From contig NZ_FODV01000003.1 in assembly GCF_900110465.1 (NCBI RefSeq), positions 248,001-312,000 on the forward strand: a DNA stretch of 64,000 nt, given 5' to 3'. Each line of letters opens with the position of its first letter. Positions within the stretch are counted from its first letter, which is position 1. The DNA is from Halogranum amylolyticum. Its GTDB lineage: Archaea > Halobacteriota > Halobacteria > Halobacteriales > Haloferacaceae. A model generated the notes under the pieces. That model searched no databases and was not told where the DNA came from. It saw only the letters and a program-made list of their open reading frames with translations. Shown piece after piece: positions 45,234 to 54,698 of the stretch. Both the position numbers and the translations under genes were made by a program.

Positions 45234-45473
45234 ATGACAACTCAGATCAACGCCGACGTCACCGTCGATGCTCGTGGAGCGACCTGTCCCGGACCGCTGA
45301 TGGACCTCATCGGGAAGACGAAGACCGTCGACTCGGGGACCGTCATCGAACTACTGACCGAGGAGAAAGGGTCGACGAACGACGTGCCGGAGTGGGCGGC
45401 GAAGGCCGGTCACGAAGTGCTCGAAATCGTCGAACGAGACGGTTACTGGGCGATCTACGTGGAGAAAGCGTGA
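45234..45473 (+). CDS. TusA-family sulfur carrier protein
   Basis: A 79-residue protein. The active-site CPxP motif is in DARGATCPGPLMDLIGKT. The remainder is the two-layer TusA fold (TVIELLTEEKGSTNDVPEW, then AGHEVLEIVERDGYWAIYVEK). The persulfide forms on Cys in that motif. Its TGA overlaps the ATG of the next gene (TGATG), so it is co-translated with the sulfide:quinone oxidoreductase. Confidence 0.92.
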   Translation: MTTQINADVTVDARGATCPGPLMDLIGKTKTVDSGTVIELLTEEKGSTNDVPEWAAKAGHEVLEIVERDGYWAIYVEKA

Positions 45474-46615
45474 TGGAACGGATCGTCATCGTCGGTGGCG
45501 GCACCGGCGGACTGGTGCTGGCGAACCGGCTCGCAGACGAGCTCCGAGCGGAGATCGACACCGGCGACGTCCGCGTGACCGTCGTCACCGACGATACGGA
45601 CCACGTGTACAAGCCGACGTTCCTCTACGTCCCGTTCGGGAAGAAGACGGTCGCGGACGCGAAGCGACCCGTGGCCGAGCTGCTCGACCCCCGGGTCGAG
45701 GTGCGGTACGACAGGGTCGTCGCCGTCGACACCGATAGCGAGACCATCACGGTCGAAGACGGCAACGAGATCGTCGGCTACGACCACCTCGTCCTCGCGA
45801 TGGGTGCACAGCTCTCCCCCGAGGAGGTTCCCGGCCTGACAGAGGGAGGGCATCACTTCTACGGTCCTGAGGGAGCGGAGGCGCTCCGCGACGCGCTGGC
45901 GACGTTCACCGAGGGCCACCTCGTGCTCAGTGTCGTCGGCGTGCCACACATGTGTCCCGCCGCGCCGCTAGAGTTCGTCTTCATGGTCGACGACTGGCTC
46001 CGCGAGCGCGGCCTGCGCGAGAACGTCGACCTCACCTACACCTACCCCATCATGCGGGCTCACGGGATGGAGTCGATCGCCGAGTGGGCGACGCCGCTGC
46101 TCGACGAGCGGAACATCCACCTCGAGACGTTCTTCAACCCCGAGAGGGTCGACCCGGAGGGGAAGATCATCGAGACGATGGAGGGTGAGGAGATGGCGTA
46201 CGACCTACTCGTCGCCATCCCGCCGCACGCCGGAAACGACCTCGTGACGGAGGCCGGACTGGGCGACGACGGCTGGGTTGACGTCGACAAACACACGCTG
46301 GAGGCGACGAACGCGACCGACGTGTACGCCGTCGGCGACGTCGCGGACGTCCCGACGAGCAAGGCCGGGAGCGTCGCCCACTACGAGGCGGGCGTCGTCG
46401 CCGACCGCATCGCCAGCCGCGTCCGTGGGCAGGTGCCGACCGCCCGCTTCGACGGGAAGACCGTCTGCTTCATCGAGACGGGGATGGACGAAGCGACGTT
46501 CGTCGAGTTCGAGTACGGCCGCCAACCGCAGGTGCGTGACCCCTCGAAACTCGTCCACTGGTCGAAGCTCGGCTACAACGAGGCGTACTGGCTGACCGCA
46601 CGGGGGCTACTCTAG
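45473..46615 (+). CDS. Sulfide:quinone oxidoreductase-like FAD protein
   Basis: A 380-residue flavoprotein of the disulfide-reductase fold. The FAD site is VIVGGGTGGLVLANRLA (4-20). The C-terminal domain has NATDVYAVGDVADVPT. One redox-type Cys is in VPHMCPAAPLEF and another near VCFIETG, in keeping with SQR. The C-terminal WSKLGYNEAYWL is a membrane-association element. It is likely to oxidise sulfide to persulfide or polysulfide and reduce quinone. TusA is its upstream partner and a DUF1641 protein follows. Confidence 0.88.
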   Translation: MERIVIVGGGTGGLVLANRLADELRAEIDTGDVRVTVVTDDTDHVYKPTFLYVPFGKKTVADAKRPVAELLDPRVEVRYDRVVAVDTDSETITVEDGNEIVGYDHLVLAMGAQLSPEEVPGLTEGGHHFYGPEGAEALRDALATFTEGHLVLSVVGVPHMCPAAPLEFVFMVDDWLRERGLRENVDLTYTYPIMRAHGMESIAEWATPLLDERNIHLETFFNPERVDPEGKIIETMEGEEMAYDLLVAIPPHAGNDLVTEAGLGDDGWVDVDKHTLEATNATDVYAVGDVADVPTSKAGSVAHYEAGVVADRIASRVRGQVPTARFDGKTVCFIETGMDEATFVEFEYGRQPQVRDPSKLVHWSKLGYNEAYWLTARGLL

Positions 46616-46624
46616 GAGACAGTG

Positions 46625-47251
46625 ATGACGAACACCAAGACGACTTTCGACGAGACGGTACCGGACGCGCTGGCGGAGGCCATCGCGGAGAACCCTCACG
46701 AGGTCGCACGGTTCCTCGAGCGACTCAACCTCGTCAACGAGTTTCTGGACGCGGCCGACGTCGCCGTCTCCGGACTCGACGACGACATGGTCGCGGAACT
46801 CGCCGGCACGTCGACGACGCTCGCGCTGGCCGCGAACGGACTTGCGACGTCCGAGACGGTCGAACTCGGCGAGACGGTCGGCGAGAACGCCGACGACCTC
46901 TCGGCGGCTATCGAGACGCTCGTCGGACTCCAGCGCGACGGGACGCTCGACGACCTCGCTGCACTGGGCGATCTGGTCTCGCTCGGGTCGGCGGCGCTGG
47001 ACGACGAGATGGTCACGTCGCTGGCACACACGGGCGGACGACTCGGCGAACTCGCGGACACTGCTGCCGACGACGACACCGCTCGGGGGGTCGGGACACT
47101 CCTCACCGCAGTCGGTGCGGCGAACGCCACTGACGCCGAACAGGTCGGACCGGTCGGGATAGTCCGGGCGCTCCGCGACCCGGAAGTTCAGACCGGGATG
47201 GGGTTCGTCGTCGCGTTAGCGCGGGAGCTCGGACGGGCGAAGAACGCCTGA
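46625..47251 (+). CDS. DUF1641 protein, SQR-associated
   Basis: A 208-residue, helical, Ala/Asp/Leu-rich protein, with repeated segments of the form DDLxALxxLVSLGSAALDDEMV. DUF1641 proteins commonly follow sulfide:quinone oxidoreductase-like genes in archaea and bacteria. It starts 9 nt after the SQR stop, in the same operon. A structural or membrane-anchoring role for the oxidoreductase is inferred, not shown. Confidence 0.8.
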   Translation: MTNTKTTFDETVPDALAEAIAENPHEVARFLERLNLVNEFLDAADVAVSGLDDDMVAELAGTSTTLALAANGLATSETVELGETVGENADDLSAAIETLVGLQRDGTLDDLAALGDLVSLGSAALDDEMVTSLAHTGGRLGELADTAADDDTARGVGTLLTAVGAANATDAEQVGPVGIVRALRDPEVQTGMGFVVALARELGRAKNA

Positions 47252-47296
47252 GAGGAGGAGAGAAAGCGCGACGCGTTGCCGGCAGGACAGCGGCGA

Positions 47297-48694
47297 TTAG
47301 CCGAACGGACCGAGACCGCCACCGCCCATGCCGCCCATCCCGCCGCCGCCCTGGTTCTCGAGTTTCTTCATCATCCGCTTCATGTCGCCGTCGCCCATCT
47401 GCCCGAACTGTTTGAGCGTCCGCTCCATCATCTTGTGCTGCTCGAGCAGTTCGCGGACGGTCTCCTCGTCCTTCCCGCTGCCGCGGGAGATGCGTTCGAT
47501 CTGTGAGGCACCGATGGAGCGGGGCTCTTCCATCTCCGCCTCGGTCATGGAGTCCATGATGACCTCGAACGACCGCATCCGGTTCTGCGTGACGTCCATC
47601 GCGTCGTCGGGCAACTGGTCCATCAGCCCGCCGCCGAGACCGGGGATCATGTCCATCACCTGGTCGAGGGGACCCATCTTGTTCATGGCGTCCATCTGAC
47701 GCTTCATATCCTTCAGGGTGAACTTCCCCTTCATGATGTCCTCGGGGTTCCAGTCCTCGTCTTCGGCCTGCGTCTCCTGCATCGCGCGTTCGACGCGTTC
47801 CGAGAGCTGTTTGAGGTCGCCCATCCCGAGGAGTCGCGAGATGAACCCGTTGGGCTCGAACCGTTCGATGTCCTGGACCGTCTCGCCCGTTCCGAGGAAG
47901 GAGATGGACGAACCGGTCTCGTTGACGGCGGTCAGCGCCCCACCACCTTTCGCCGTGCCGTCGAGTTTCGTGATGACGACGCCGCCGATGCCGATCGAGT
48001 CGTTGAACTCCTTGGCCTGCTTCTTCGCGCCCTGACCGATGGCGGCGTCGAGCACGAGCAGGTTCAGGTTGGGGTTGACGGCTTCCTCGATCTCCTCGAT
48101 CTCGTCGATGAGGTCCGCCTCGAGGGCGTGTCGACCGGCGGTGTCGACGATGTGGACGTCGGCGTCGTCGGTCGCCTCCATCCCCTCGCGGGCGATCTTT
48201 ACGGGGTCCTCCTCGTCGGGGTCGCCGTAGAACTCCACCTCGGCGCGCTCACACATCTGCTTGGCCTGGTCGTACGCGCCGGGGCGGAAGGTGTCCGTCT
48301 GGATGACCGCTGGACGGAGCCCCTTCTTCGAGAACCACCACGCCATCTTGGCGGCGGTGGTCGTCTTCCCCGACCCCTGCAGACCGGCGAGCATGATGGT
48401 CTGCGGCTCCAGCGGGATCTCCGTGGAGTCGCCGACGAGCTTGACCATCTCCTCGTAGACGATCTTGAGGATGTGGTCGCGGGCGGTCGTCCCGCCCGGC
48501 GGCTCCTCTTCGAGCGCCCGCTCCTTGATGCTCTGTGAGAGGTCCATCACCAGCGAGACCTCGACGTCGGCTTGGAGGAGCGACCGCTGGATCTCCTTGA
48601 CGATCTCCTCGACGTCCTCCTTCGAGAGCCGGGACTTCCCCTGCAGTTTGTCTAGCGAACTGCGAAGGGAACTCCCGAGATCATCGAGTACCAT
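47297..48694 (-). CDS. srp54: Signal recognition particle 54-kDa subunit
   Basis: A 465-residue GTPase that binds signal peptides and 7S RNA. The N domain is about 1-90. The G domain has [26 protein letters not shown] and [16 protein letters not shown]. The M domain is Met-rich ([25 protein letters not shown]) with a Gly-Met tail. Its receptor FtsY is at 52.6 kb. A minus-strand TATA-like block (48719-48728) is centred about 29 nt upstream. Confidence 0.97.
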   Translation of the reverse strand: MVLDDLGSSLRSSLDKLQGKSRLSKEDVEEIVKEIQRSLLQADVEVSLVMDLSQSIKERALEEEPPGGTTARDHILKIVYEEMVKLVGDSTEIPLEPQTIMLAGLQGSGKTTTAAKMAWWFSKKGLRPAVIQTDTFRPGAYDQAKQMCERAEVEFYGDPDEEDPVKIAREGMEATDDADVHIVDTAGRHALEADLIDEIEEIEEAVNPNLNLLVLDAAIGQGAKKQAKEFNDSIGIGGVVITKLDGTAKGGGALTAVNETGSSISFLGTGETVQDIERFEPNGFISRLLGMGDLKQLSERVERAMQETQAEDEDWNPEDIMKGKFTLKDMKRQMDAMNKMGPLDQVMDMIPGLGGGLMDQLPDDAMDVTQNRMRSFEVIMDSMTEAEMEEPRSIGASQIERISRGSGKDEETVRELLEQHKMMERTLKQFGQMGDGDMKRMMKKLENQGGGGMGGMGGGGLGPFG

Positions 48695-48801
48695 TTGCCG
48701 TCGCTACGCTGTGGAGTCGTTAAAGACTTTGCACCTGTGATTCGCGGGCGTGTGTTGGGTCACGAGCGAGAGCTGAAGCGGAATGCGAAGGGAACGGTAT
48801 C

Positions 48802-48915
48802 GCTACCACTGCAGTCGAGAACATCTCGAAAGCCCACGCGCTCTCGCCGCGACCACCGCCTCCCCAACCGATTCCAACGGAATCGCCCTGCTCTTCACTT
48901 ATAGCGATTAGCGGA
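48802..48915. repeat. Hairpin-containing intergenic element upstream of srp54
   Basis: A 114-bp stretch in the 290-bp srp54 upstream gap. It holds a perfect seven-pair hairpin, cgattcc-aac-ggaatcg (48869-48885). It has the appearance of a small dispersed haloarchaeal intergenic repeat that I recall seeing elsewhere in halophile genomes; only one copy is in this window, so this is memory-based and unproven. Confidence 0.35.
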
Positions 48916-48984
48916 AGTCTTCGTACTGTTCAACGTCACAGATTTCCCACCCTCAAAAATCTGCGTGCTGAATAGAGAGCGCAT

Positions 48985-49938
48985 ATGTTGCACGTTGGCA
49001 CCAGAACGTTTTTTATGGCCTCAATTCTCAAAAGTGGCGTAGTGGTGACAGCTAGTGAACACACGCCCAGACGACTCGGGTTGGGTATTCTCGTGGTCAG
49101 CGTCACATACGCTCTGACGCTGACTGTAGCCGATGCGTGGGCAGCAGCCTTCACCGTGGGTTCAAGTACCACTGAAGTTGCTGAGCGACTTCCAGTCAGA
49201 ATCGCGGGGGGGTTCCTGCTCGGATTTACACTGAACCTACTCGCCGCTCAGATGCCTGGGTCCCGACGACGCCATTTTCTCGTCTGGTGGTCGCTGGTGT
49301 ATCTCAGCACCGTTGGAGTCATCATCGAAGGGAGAGTCTTCGCCCCCAACCTCGTCCCGCTGGCGACGGTTCCCTGGGACCTCGCAGCACAGGCCGCCGT
49401 CGCTGCCACCGTGGCTGCATCCCTCGCGTTCGTGCACGTTCCCGAGAGGACCTCCGGCGCCACCATGCCTGAACTCCCCGATGCCCGGCGGTTGCTCGTG
49501 GGGCTACTCGTGGGGACGATGACGTACGCGGTCCTGTACTTCGTCGTCGGTGCCCTCAATTACGCACTCGTGACTGGGCCCTACTACGAACAGAGTGTCG
49601 AGGGGCTGGTCAATCCACCATTGCAGGTCGTTTTTATGGTCTTTCTCGTCCGTGGAGCACTGCTGTCTATCTCACTAATCCCATTAGTGCGTACGGTCGA
49701 GACCCCTCGCCAGCGGGCCTGGATGGCCGCGCTGGCTGTTGGCGTGCTGACCGGATTTCTCCCGTTACTGACCCAGGTTGGTCGGCTCCCAGTAATCGTT
49801 CTCGTTGCAAGCAGCTACGAGATTGTGCTCCAGGTCTGTCCAACCGCTGTTGTGGTCGCCGCCATCCTTGGGAAGGACGCTTCCACATCGTTCCGGACTG
49901 AGATTAGGCAGATGTGGCGAGGGCGTTCAACCCAGTGA
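48985..49938 (+). CDS. Multi-pass membrane protein, unknown function
   Basis: A 317-residue protein with about 8 hydrophobic helices and few charges in the helices. Loop motifs such as MPGSRRRHFLVWWSLVYLSTVG are not recognised. Codon use is less GC-biased than its neighbours. The start is uncertain: ATG at 48985, ATG at 49018 (MASILKSGVVV), or a GTG near 49042 preceded by the T-run at 49010-49016. It lies in the A+T-richer islet. Confidence 0.6.
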   Translation: MLHVGTRTFFMASILKSGVVVTASEHTPRRLGLGILVVSVTYALTLTVADAWAAAFTVGSSTTEVAERLPVRIAGGFLLGFTLNLLAAQMPGSRRRHFLVWWSLVYLSTVGVIIEGRVFAPNLVPLATVPWDLAAQAAVAATVAASLAFVHVPERTSGATMPELPDARRLLVGLLVGTMTYAVLYFVVGALNYALVTGPYYEQSVEGLVNPPLQVVFMVFLVRGALLSISLIPLVRTVETPRQRAWMAALAVGVLTGFLPLLTQVGRLPVIVLVASSYEIVLQVCPTAVVVAAILGKDASTSFRTEIRQMWRGRSTQ

Positions 49939-50081
49939 GTGCGTTACTGAGGTCAAACCCTTGCTGTAGGCGGGACTTGGATACTTGCTTGCGATTGCTT
50001 GTGTCCCCTCTGAGTGTTGCACGACGCCTCTGACAGCACCTGGAGAGGTCTCTGAGGCCGTGCTGAACTCAGCGCGCATAG

Positions 50082-50489
50082 TCAGCACTGTGTATTCTCG
50101 GTTATCGTGACCTCCCCATCCGAGTCAACTGAAACCGCGAGATGTTCACAGGACTTGAGATTACTCTCCCAGATAGCTTCGCCATCCATAGAGAGTAAAA
50201 CAACGTAGGGCGGGTCATCCAAGATGTCCTCAAACGCGAGTTCATCTGTGAGTTCCATCGAGTGAGAACGGTCGTAGATTGCTGAACCGCTTTTCGAGTC
50301 GGTAATCTGGATCGTGAGTGTTAGATTACCTGCAGCCCAAATCGCGAATCTTGTAGACGATTTCGTTGATACTGTTTCCTGCTCACCTTCTGTGGAGGGT
50401 TCAGAAGATGATAGACAGCCACCCAACACGGAGAGGGAAACGCCTGATACATTGCGAAGAAATCTTCTCCGATATGATAGAGAGGGCAT
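50082..50489 (-). CDS. Tat-type lipoprotein in the A+T-rich islet
   Basis: A 135-residue protein with a twin-arginine leader (YRRRFLRNVSGVSL) and lipobox (VLGGC). The mature part includes AAGNLTLTIQITDSKSGSA and DDPPYVVLLSMDGEAIWES, a beta-rich domain of unknown type, and it ends in Cys. Its codons are clearly richer in A and T than those of core genes, pointing to recent acquisition or relaxed selection. Confidence 0.65.
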   Translation of the reverse strand: MPSLSYRRRFLRNVSGVSLSVLGGCLSSSEPSTEGEQETVSTKSSTRFAIWAAGNLTLTIQITDSKSGSAIYDRSHSMELTDELAFEDILDDPPYVVLLSMDGEAIWESNLKSCEHLAVSVDSDGEVTITENTQC

Positions 50490-50767
50490 TGAGTAGATGG
50501 TTGATTAGTTGATAATATGCTTTCTGCTGCATACACCCTCTGTATGTGTCACGTACCTCCTGACAACTCCCCGAGAATAGACAGAGTGACTATCTGAATC
50601 CTTTTGCTAACTCCTAACACTCACTCTCGTAAAGACCTCGCCTGCGTGGGTCGTCGCACAGAGGCGACGAAGCCACGCCCCACGGTGGTTGCCCGGTTGT
50701 TCCACCACAGCTTTGAACTCGACCACTCCCCCGGACCTTTATCCGCGAGAGCGCCTCACCTTCTCCC
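50490..50767. other. 278-bp intergenic region
   Basis: The left two thirds are A+T-rich and belong to the islet. The right third returns to GC-rich sequence and holds a TATA-like cctttat (50736-50742), 28 nt before the GTG start of the LysE gene. No gene seen. Confidence 0.5.
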
Positions 50768-51385
50768 GTGCTCGGTATCGTTCCCGACCTTCAGACGCTC
50801 GCGCTCTACCTCGGCGCGGCGGTCGCGCTCATCCTCGCGCCCGGTCCGGACACGATCTACGTCCTGACTCGCGGGATGCAGGGCCGGTCGGCGGGCGTCC
50901 AGTCGGCGCTCGGCGTCAGTACGGGCGTGCTCCTGCACACGCTCGCCGCGGCGCTCGGACTGGCGGCGCTGCTCCGCGCTGCACCGGCCGCCTACGAGGT
51001 GGTCAAGTACGCCGGCGCGGCCTACCTCGTCTATCTCGGCGTACAGGCCGTCCGGAGCGACGAGTTCGCACTCGAGGAGGGATCCGATCCGACGAACAGC
51101 TACCTCCGCGGTGTCGCGGTCAACGCGCTCAACCCGAAGGTGGCGCTGTTCTTCCTCGCCTTCCTCCCGCAGTTCGCCGGCAGCGGCCCCGACGCGACCG
51201 GTCGGATGGTCGTCCTCGGCGTCCTCTACGCGGCGATCACGGCGCTGTACCTCTCGGCCGTCGCGCTCGCCTCGAGTCGCGTCCGCCACGTCGTCGCGAC
51301 CGACAGAGTCCGGTCGAAGCTCCAGTGGGGGGCCGGCAGCGTGTTCGTCGCGCTGGGGCTGTCGGTCGCCGTCGGCGGCCGGTAG
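50768..51385 (+). CDS. LysE-family exporter
   Basis: A 205-residue, six-helix membrane protein. Family features: ILAPGPDTIYVLTRGMQGR in the first loop, GVSTGVLLHTLAAALGL, and VNALNPKVALFFLAFLPQF, the conserved NPK element. The family exports amino acids or other small solutes; the substrate is not predictable. The GTG start is supported by the TATA position. The 3' end faces the proteasome-like gene with a 2-nt gap. Confidence 0.88.
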   Translation: MLGIVPDLQTLALYLGAAVALILAPGPDTIYVLTRGMQGRSAGVQSALGVSTGVLLHTLAAALGLAALLRAAPAAYEVVKYAGAAYLVYLGVQAVRSDEFALEEGSDPTNSYLRGVAVNALNPKVALFFLAFLPQFAGSGPDATGRMVVLGVLYAAITALYLSAVALASSRVRHVVATDRVRSKLQWGAGSVFVALGLSVAVGGR

Positions 51386-51387
51386 CC

Positions 51388-51915
51388 TCACTCGTTGGCC
51401 AGTCGCCAGACGTCGACGTCGTCGCCCGTCTTCGGGTCGCGGTCCGCGGCCGCCTCGAACGCTTCGCGGACCGCCGTCTCGGCGGTGTCGAGGTCGACGT
51501 CGTCGACGTCGAGCGCGCCGAGGAGTATCGGCGCGCCGCTCCCCCGTGCCGCCGGCGAGTCCTCGAGGACGCTCCCGTCGTGTCCGATCGCCCGGATACG
51601 GGCGACGCGGTCCTCGTCGGGACCGGCGACGATCGCCTCGACACCCTCGTCGGCGGCGATCGACGACGCCCTCGTCGCCAGCGGGTCGACGGTCATCTCG
51701 CCGCGCTCCGTTCGGTAGGACCGGACCTCCTGGTCGAAGCGACGGACGAACTCGTCGACGCCGCCGGCGGGGCCGTGACAGACCGCGGCCACCTCGTCGT
51801 CGACGACGACGAGTCGCTCCCGCGACGTACTCTCGACGCGGTCGTCTTGGACGAGCAGTCGGTCCGCGGCTAGTAGTGCGCCGTCCGTACACTCGACACC
51901 GACGATGGTGCTCAT
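51388..51915 (-). CDS. Proteasome beta-like Ntn-hydrolase paralogue
   Basis: A 175-residue protein of the 20S beta fold: STIVGVECTDGALLAADRLLV is the first strand pair, followed by HGPAGGVDEFVRRFD and DEDRVARIRAIGHDGS. No propeptide precedes the Ser-Thr, and the residue in the Lys33 position appears to be Arg or Glu (SRERL), so proteolytic activity is uncertain. It looks like a haloarchaeal paralogue outside the core proteasome. The frame upstream of 51915 is shadow. Confidence 0.65.
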   Translation of the reverse strand: MSTIVGVECTDGALLAADRLLVQDDRVESTSRERLVVVDDEVAAVCHGPAGGVDEFVRRFDQEVRSYRTERGEMTVDPLATRASSIAADEGVEAIVAGPDEDRVARIRAIGHDGSVLEDSPAARGSGAPILLGALDVDDVDLDTAETAVREAFEAAADRDPKTGDDVDVWRLANE

Positions 51916-52005
51916 ACCCCAGCGGACACTCGCAAACGCAAAGAGTGCTGTTGCCGTTCGCACGTCGACCGTGAGCTTTGACTCCCGGTGGCTCGAACGA
52001 CGAGC

Positions 52006-52596
52006 ATGAGCCGCTTTCAGAACACCCGCCAGCCCGACTGGGACTGGTGGGGAGAGCTGTGGGACGATCCACACGCGACGCTCCGTGCACTCGACGTCGG
52101 CCAGGCGTCCTCGGTACTCGATCTCGGCTGTGGTGACGGCTTCTTCACGATCCCGTTGGCCGAACTCGTCGACGGGCCGGTCTACGCCGTCGACCTCGAC
52201 GAGGACCACCTCGAACGCGTCCGTTCGGCGGCCGCCGAGGCCGGCGTCGACGTGACCACCGTCGCGGGCGACGCGCGAGCGCTCCCGTCGCTGCTAGCCG
52301 AACGCGTCGACTACGTCCTGCTGGCGAACACGTTCCACGGCGTCGACGACCCGGAGTCGCTCGCCGCGAGCGTTCGAGCGGCGTTGCGACCGGGCGGTCG
52401 CTTCGGCGTCGTCAACTGGCACGACCGCCCCCGCGAGGAGACGACCGTCGCGGGCGAGGTTCGCGGCCCGCCCGAGGAACTACGACTCTCGCCGGAGGCG
52501 ACCCGCGAGGCGATCGAACCGGCCGGGTTCGACCACGTCGAGACGGTGGAACTCCCGCCGTATCACTACGGGGTCGTCTTCGAGCGACGCGACTAG
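52006..52596 (+). CDS. Class I SAM-dependent methyltransferase
   Basis: A 196-residue enzyme with SAM-binding motif I SVLDLGCGDGFFTIPLAE (about 37-54), motif II YAVDLDEDHLERV and motif IV YVLLANTFHGVDD. The N-terminus has a Trp-rich stretch (PDWDWWGELWDD). The compact single-domain form resembles UbiE/COQ5-like small methyltransferases; the substrate is unknown. Confidence 0.8.
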   Translation: MSRFQNTRQPDWDWWGELWDDPHATLRALDVGQASSVLDLGCGDGFFTIPLAELVDGPVYAVDLDEDHLERVRSAAAEAGVDVTTVAGDARALPSLLAERVDYVLLANTFHGVDDPESLAASVRAALRPGGRFGVVNWHDRPREETTVAGEVRGPPEELRLSPEATREAIEPAGFDHVETVELPPYHYGVVFERRD

Positions 52597-52632
52597 TCGG
52601 AGAGAAGAGCGCGGCGAAGGCGAGCCGAACGC

Positions 52633-53991
52633 CTACTCCTCGTCGGCGAGGAGGCTCGACACCAGCGCTTCGGGGTCGAACCGTTCGAGGTCGTCGTACC
52701 CCTGTCCCGTACCGAGGAAGAGGATCGGCTTGCCCGTGACGTAGGCGATGGAGATGGCCGCCCCACCCTGCGAGTCGGCGTCGGCTTTCGTGAGGATGGC
52801 GCCGTCGATCTCGGCGGCCTCGTCGAACTTCTTGGCCCGCTGGACCGCGTCCTGGCCGGCGACCGCCTCGTCGACGAACAGCGTCATGTCCGGGTCGACG
52901 ACGCGGTTGATCTTCTCGAGTTGGGCCATCAGGTCGTTGCTCGTGTGGAGACGACCCGCCGTGTCGCCGAGCACGACGTCGACGTCGTGGGCCTCGGCGT
53001 ACTCGACGGCGTCGTAGATGACCGCCGCCGGGTCGCCGCCCTGTTCGTGGGTGATGAGCTTCCGGTCGAGGTTCTCCGCGTGCTTACGGATCTGCTCGTT
53101 CGCACCGGCACGGTAGGTGTCGCCGTTGGCCATCACCGACGAGAGTCCACAACTCTCGAGGTACTCGCTCATCTTGGCGATCGACGTCGTCTTCCCGACG
53201 CCGTTGACGCCGGTGAAGATGACGACGACCGGTTTGTCGGCCTGCTGGATGCGCTCCTCGAAGTCGAACTGTCCGACGCTGATGACGTCGAGCAGCGCGT
53301 CGTGCAGCGCCTCCTCGACGAGTTCCGCGGTCGTGTCGACCTGCTTGCGGGACTCGCCGATCATCTTCTCGCGGATGGTCTCGAGGATGCGCTCGGCGAC
53401 GTTCATCTCGACGTCGCTCTCCAACAGCGCCATCTCGAGGGCCCACAGCGGCTCTTCGAGGTCTTCCTCCTCGATGATGATGCGACCGGTGGCGAACGCT
53501 TTCGCTCGCTTGAACCGACTGACGGTACTCTCGTCGTCGGCCTCGTCTTCGCTCGCGTCGATCGCGTCGGGGTCGGTGTCCCGCTCCGAACGGATCCCGA
53601 CCGCCTCTGCCGGCTCGGCGGCCGCCCCGCCGGCCTCGTCGACCTCCTCGTCGACGAGCGACTCGGTGGAGGCGGTCGCGTCCGTCTCCGTCGCGACGGC
53701 GTCGTCGGACTCGTCGCCGACGTCGTCCGTCTCGGTCGGAGACGCGTCGGTATCGACGTCTGTCGGGTCGGCTTCGACGTCGGTCGACGCCGCATCGACG
53801 TCGGTCTCGGCCCCGGGGTCGGCTGCCGCGTCCGCTTCAGCCTCGGGTTCGGATTCGGCTGCTGCGTCCGCTTCAGCCGCAGCTTCGGCGTCGACCGCCT
53901 CCTCGACGTCGGCCTCCTCGGCCTTCTCCTCGGCGGTCTCCTCGACGTCTTTGCGGAAACTATTGAGCTTCTCCTTCAGTCCGTCGAACAT
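52633..53991 (-). CDS. ftsY: SRP receptor FtsY
   Basis: A 452-residue GTPase that docks SRP-ribosome complexes at the membrane. The first ~140 residues are a haloarchaeal, extremely acidic Ala/Asp/Glu/Thr region. The NG domain follows: GVNGVGKTTSIAKM, DTAGRLHTSNDL and ILTKADADSQGGAA. It overlaps no gene but lies 6 nt from pfdA and closes the ribosomal-protein cluster. Works with SRP54 at 47.3 kb. Confidence 0.96.
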   Translation of the reverse strand: MFDGLKEKLNSFRKDVEETAEEKAEEADVEEAVDAEAAAEADAAAESEPEAEADAAADPGAETDVDAASTDVEADPTDVDTDASPTETDDVGDESDDAVATETDATASTESLVDEEVDEAGGAAAEPAEAVGIRSERDTDPDAIDASEDEADDESTVSRFKRAKAFATGRIIIEEEDLEEPLWALEMALLESDVEMNVAERILETIREKMIGESRKQVDTTAELVEEALHDALLDVISVGQFDFEERIQQADKPVVVIFTGVNGVGKTTSIAKMSEYLESCGLSSVMANGDTYRAGANEQIRKHAENLDRKLITHEQGGDPAAVIYDAVEYAEAHDVDVVLGDTAGRLHTSNDLMAQLEKINRVVDPDMTLFVDEAVAGQDAVQRAKKFDEAAEIDGAILTKADADSQGGAAISIAYVTGKPILFLGTGQGYDDLERFDPEALVSSLLADEE

Positions 53992-53997
53992 CGGAGC

Positions 53998-54465
53998 TTA
54001 CTCGTCGTTGCTCTCGTCTTCCTGCATCTGCTGCATCTGCTGCATCTGCTGTTGCTGCATCTGCTGCTGCATCTGCTGGGCCTGCTGTTCGAGCTCCTGG
54101 CTCTCCTCTTCGAGCCCCTCGACCTCGCCGCGGAGTTCGGCAATCTGCTCGTCGAGCAGATCCTGACGGCGGTGGAGCGCCTCGATGGCGTCGCCCTGCT
54201 CCTGCTCTGCTGCGTAGCCGCCGCCGAGCGAGACGACGACCTCGTCGATGTTCTGGACGTCCGCGCGGAGGTACGCGCCGCCGCCGAGCGGGACCTGCAC
54301 CGTCGAGCCGGTCTCGAGCGTCTCGATGGCCTCGACGGCCTCGTCGATCTCGTTCTTCTCCGTCTCCAGGTCCTGAATCTCGCCTTCGACCTCGTCGATC
54401 TCTTCGTCGATCGCCTGCAGTTCCTGCGAGAGCTGCTGGAGCTGCTGCTGACCGCCGCCCATCAT
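53998..54465 (-). CDS. pfdA: Prefoldin alpha subunit
   Basis: A 155-residue subunit of the hexameric jellyfish chaperone. Two long coiled-coil helices (about 5-55 and 105-140) flank a beta hairpin region ([33 protein letters not shown]). The C-terminus is a Gln/Met-rich stretch built from repeated MQQ units, longer than usual. It shares a 4-nt overlap with the L18a gene. Confidence 0.95.
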   Translation of the reverse strand: MMGGGQQQLQQLSQELQAIDEEIDEVEGEIQDLETEKNEIDEAVEAIETLETGSTVQVPLGGGAYLRADVQNIDEVVVSLGGGYAAEQEQGDAIEALHRRQDLLDEQIAELRGEVEGLEEESQELEQQAQQMQQQMQQQQMQQMQQMQEDESNDE

Positions 54466-54638
54466 GCTGCGGTCACCTCCGAAACCTCGACGTGGGTGCG
54501 CTTGAGGCCGTGTTCGCTGCCGAACCGCGAGAGCACGTGTTCGCTCGCGACGTTCTCGTTTGTTGCTTCGACCTGCTTCGTGAAGGGCTTCCAGCCGTCG
54601 CGCGACCGGAAGCGACCGCTCACAGTAAACTGACTCAT
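54462..54638 (-). CDS. rpl18a: Ribosomal protein L18a (L20A/LX)
   Basis: A 58-residue large-subunit protein. [20 protein letters not shown] is the conserved opening, and EVSEVTAA the end. The ATG at 54638 is the family start; the upstream frame is leader sequence. Part of the cluster L39e-L31e-aIF6-L18a-PfdA-FtsY, with pfdA overlapping by 4 nt. Confidence 0.93.
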   Translation of the reverse strand: MSQFTVSGRFRSRDGWKPFTKQVEATNENVASEHVLSRFGSEHGLKRTHVEVSEVTAA

Positions 54639-54698
54639 AAATAGGGTTGCGAGAGCGAGCGGGAAGTATCTTCCTACTCGGCTTTCCAAGCGGGGTCG

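Noticed and set aside
54000..54080. Microsatellite-like ctgctgcat array
   Set aside because: It encodes the Gln/Met-rich C-terminus of prefoldin alpha in frame, so it is coding low complexity rather than a free-standing repeat.
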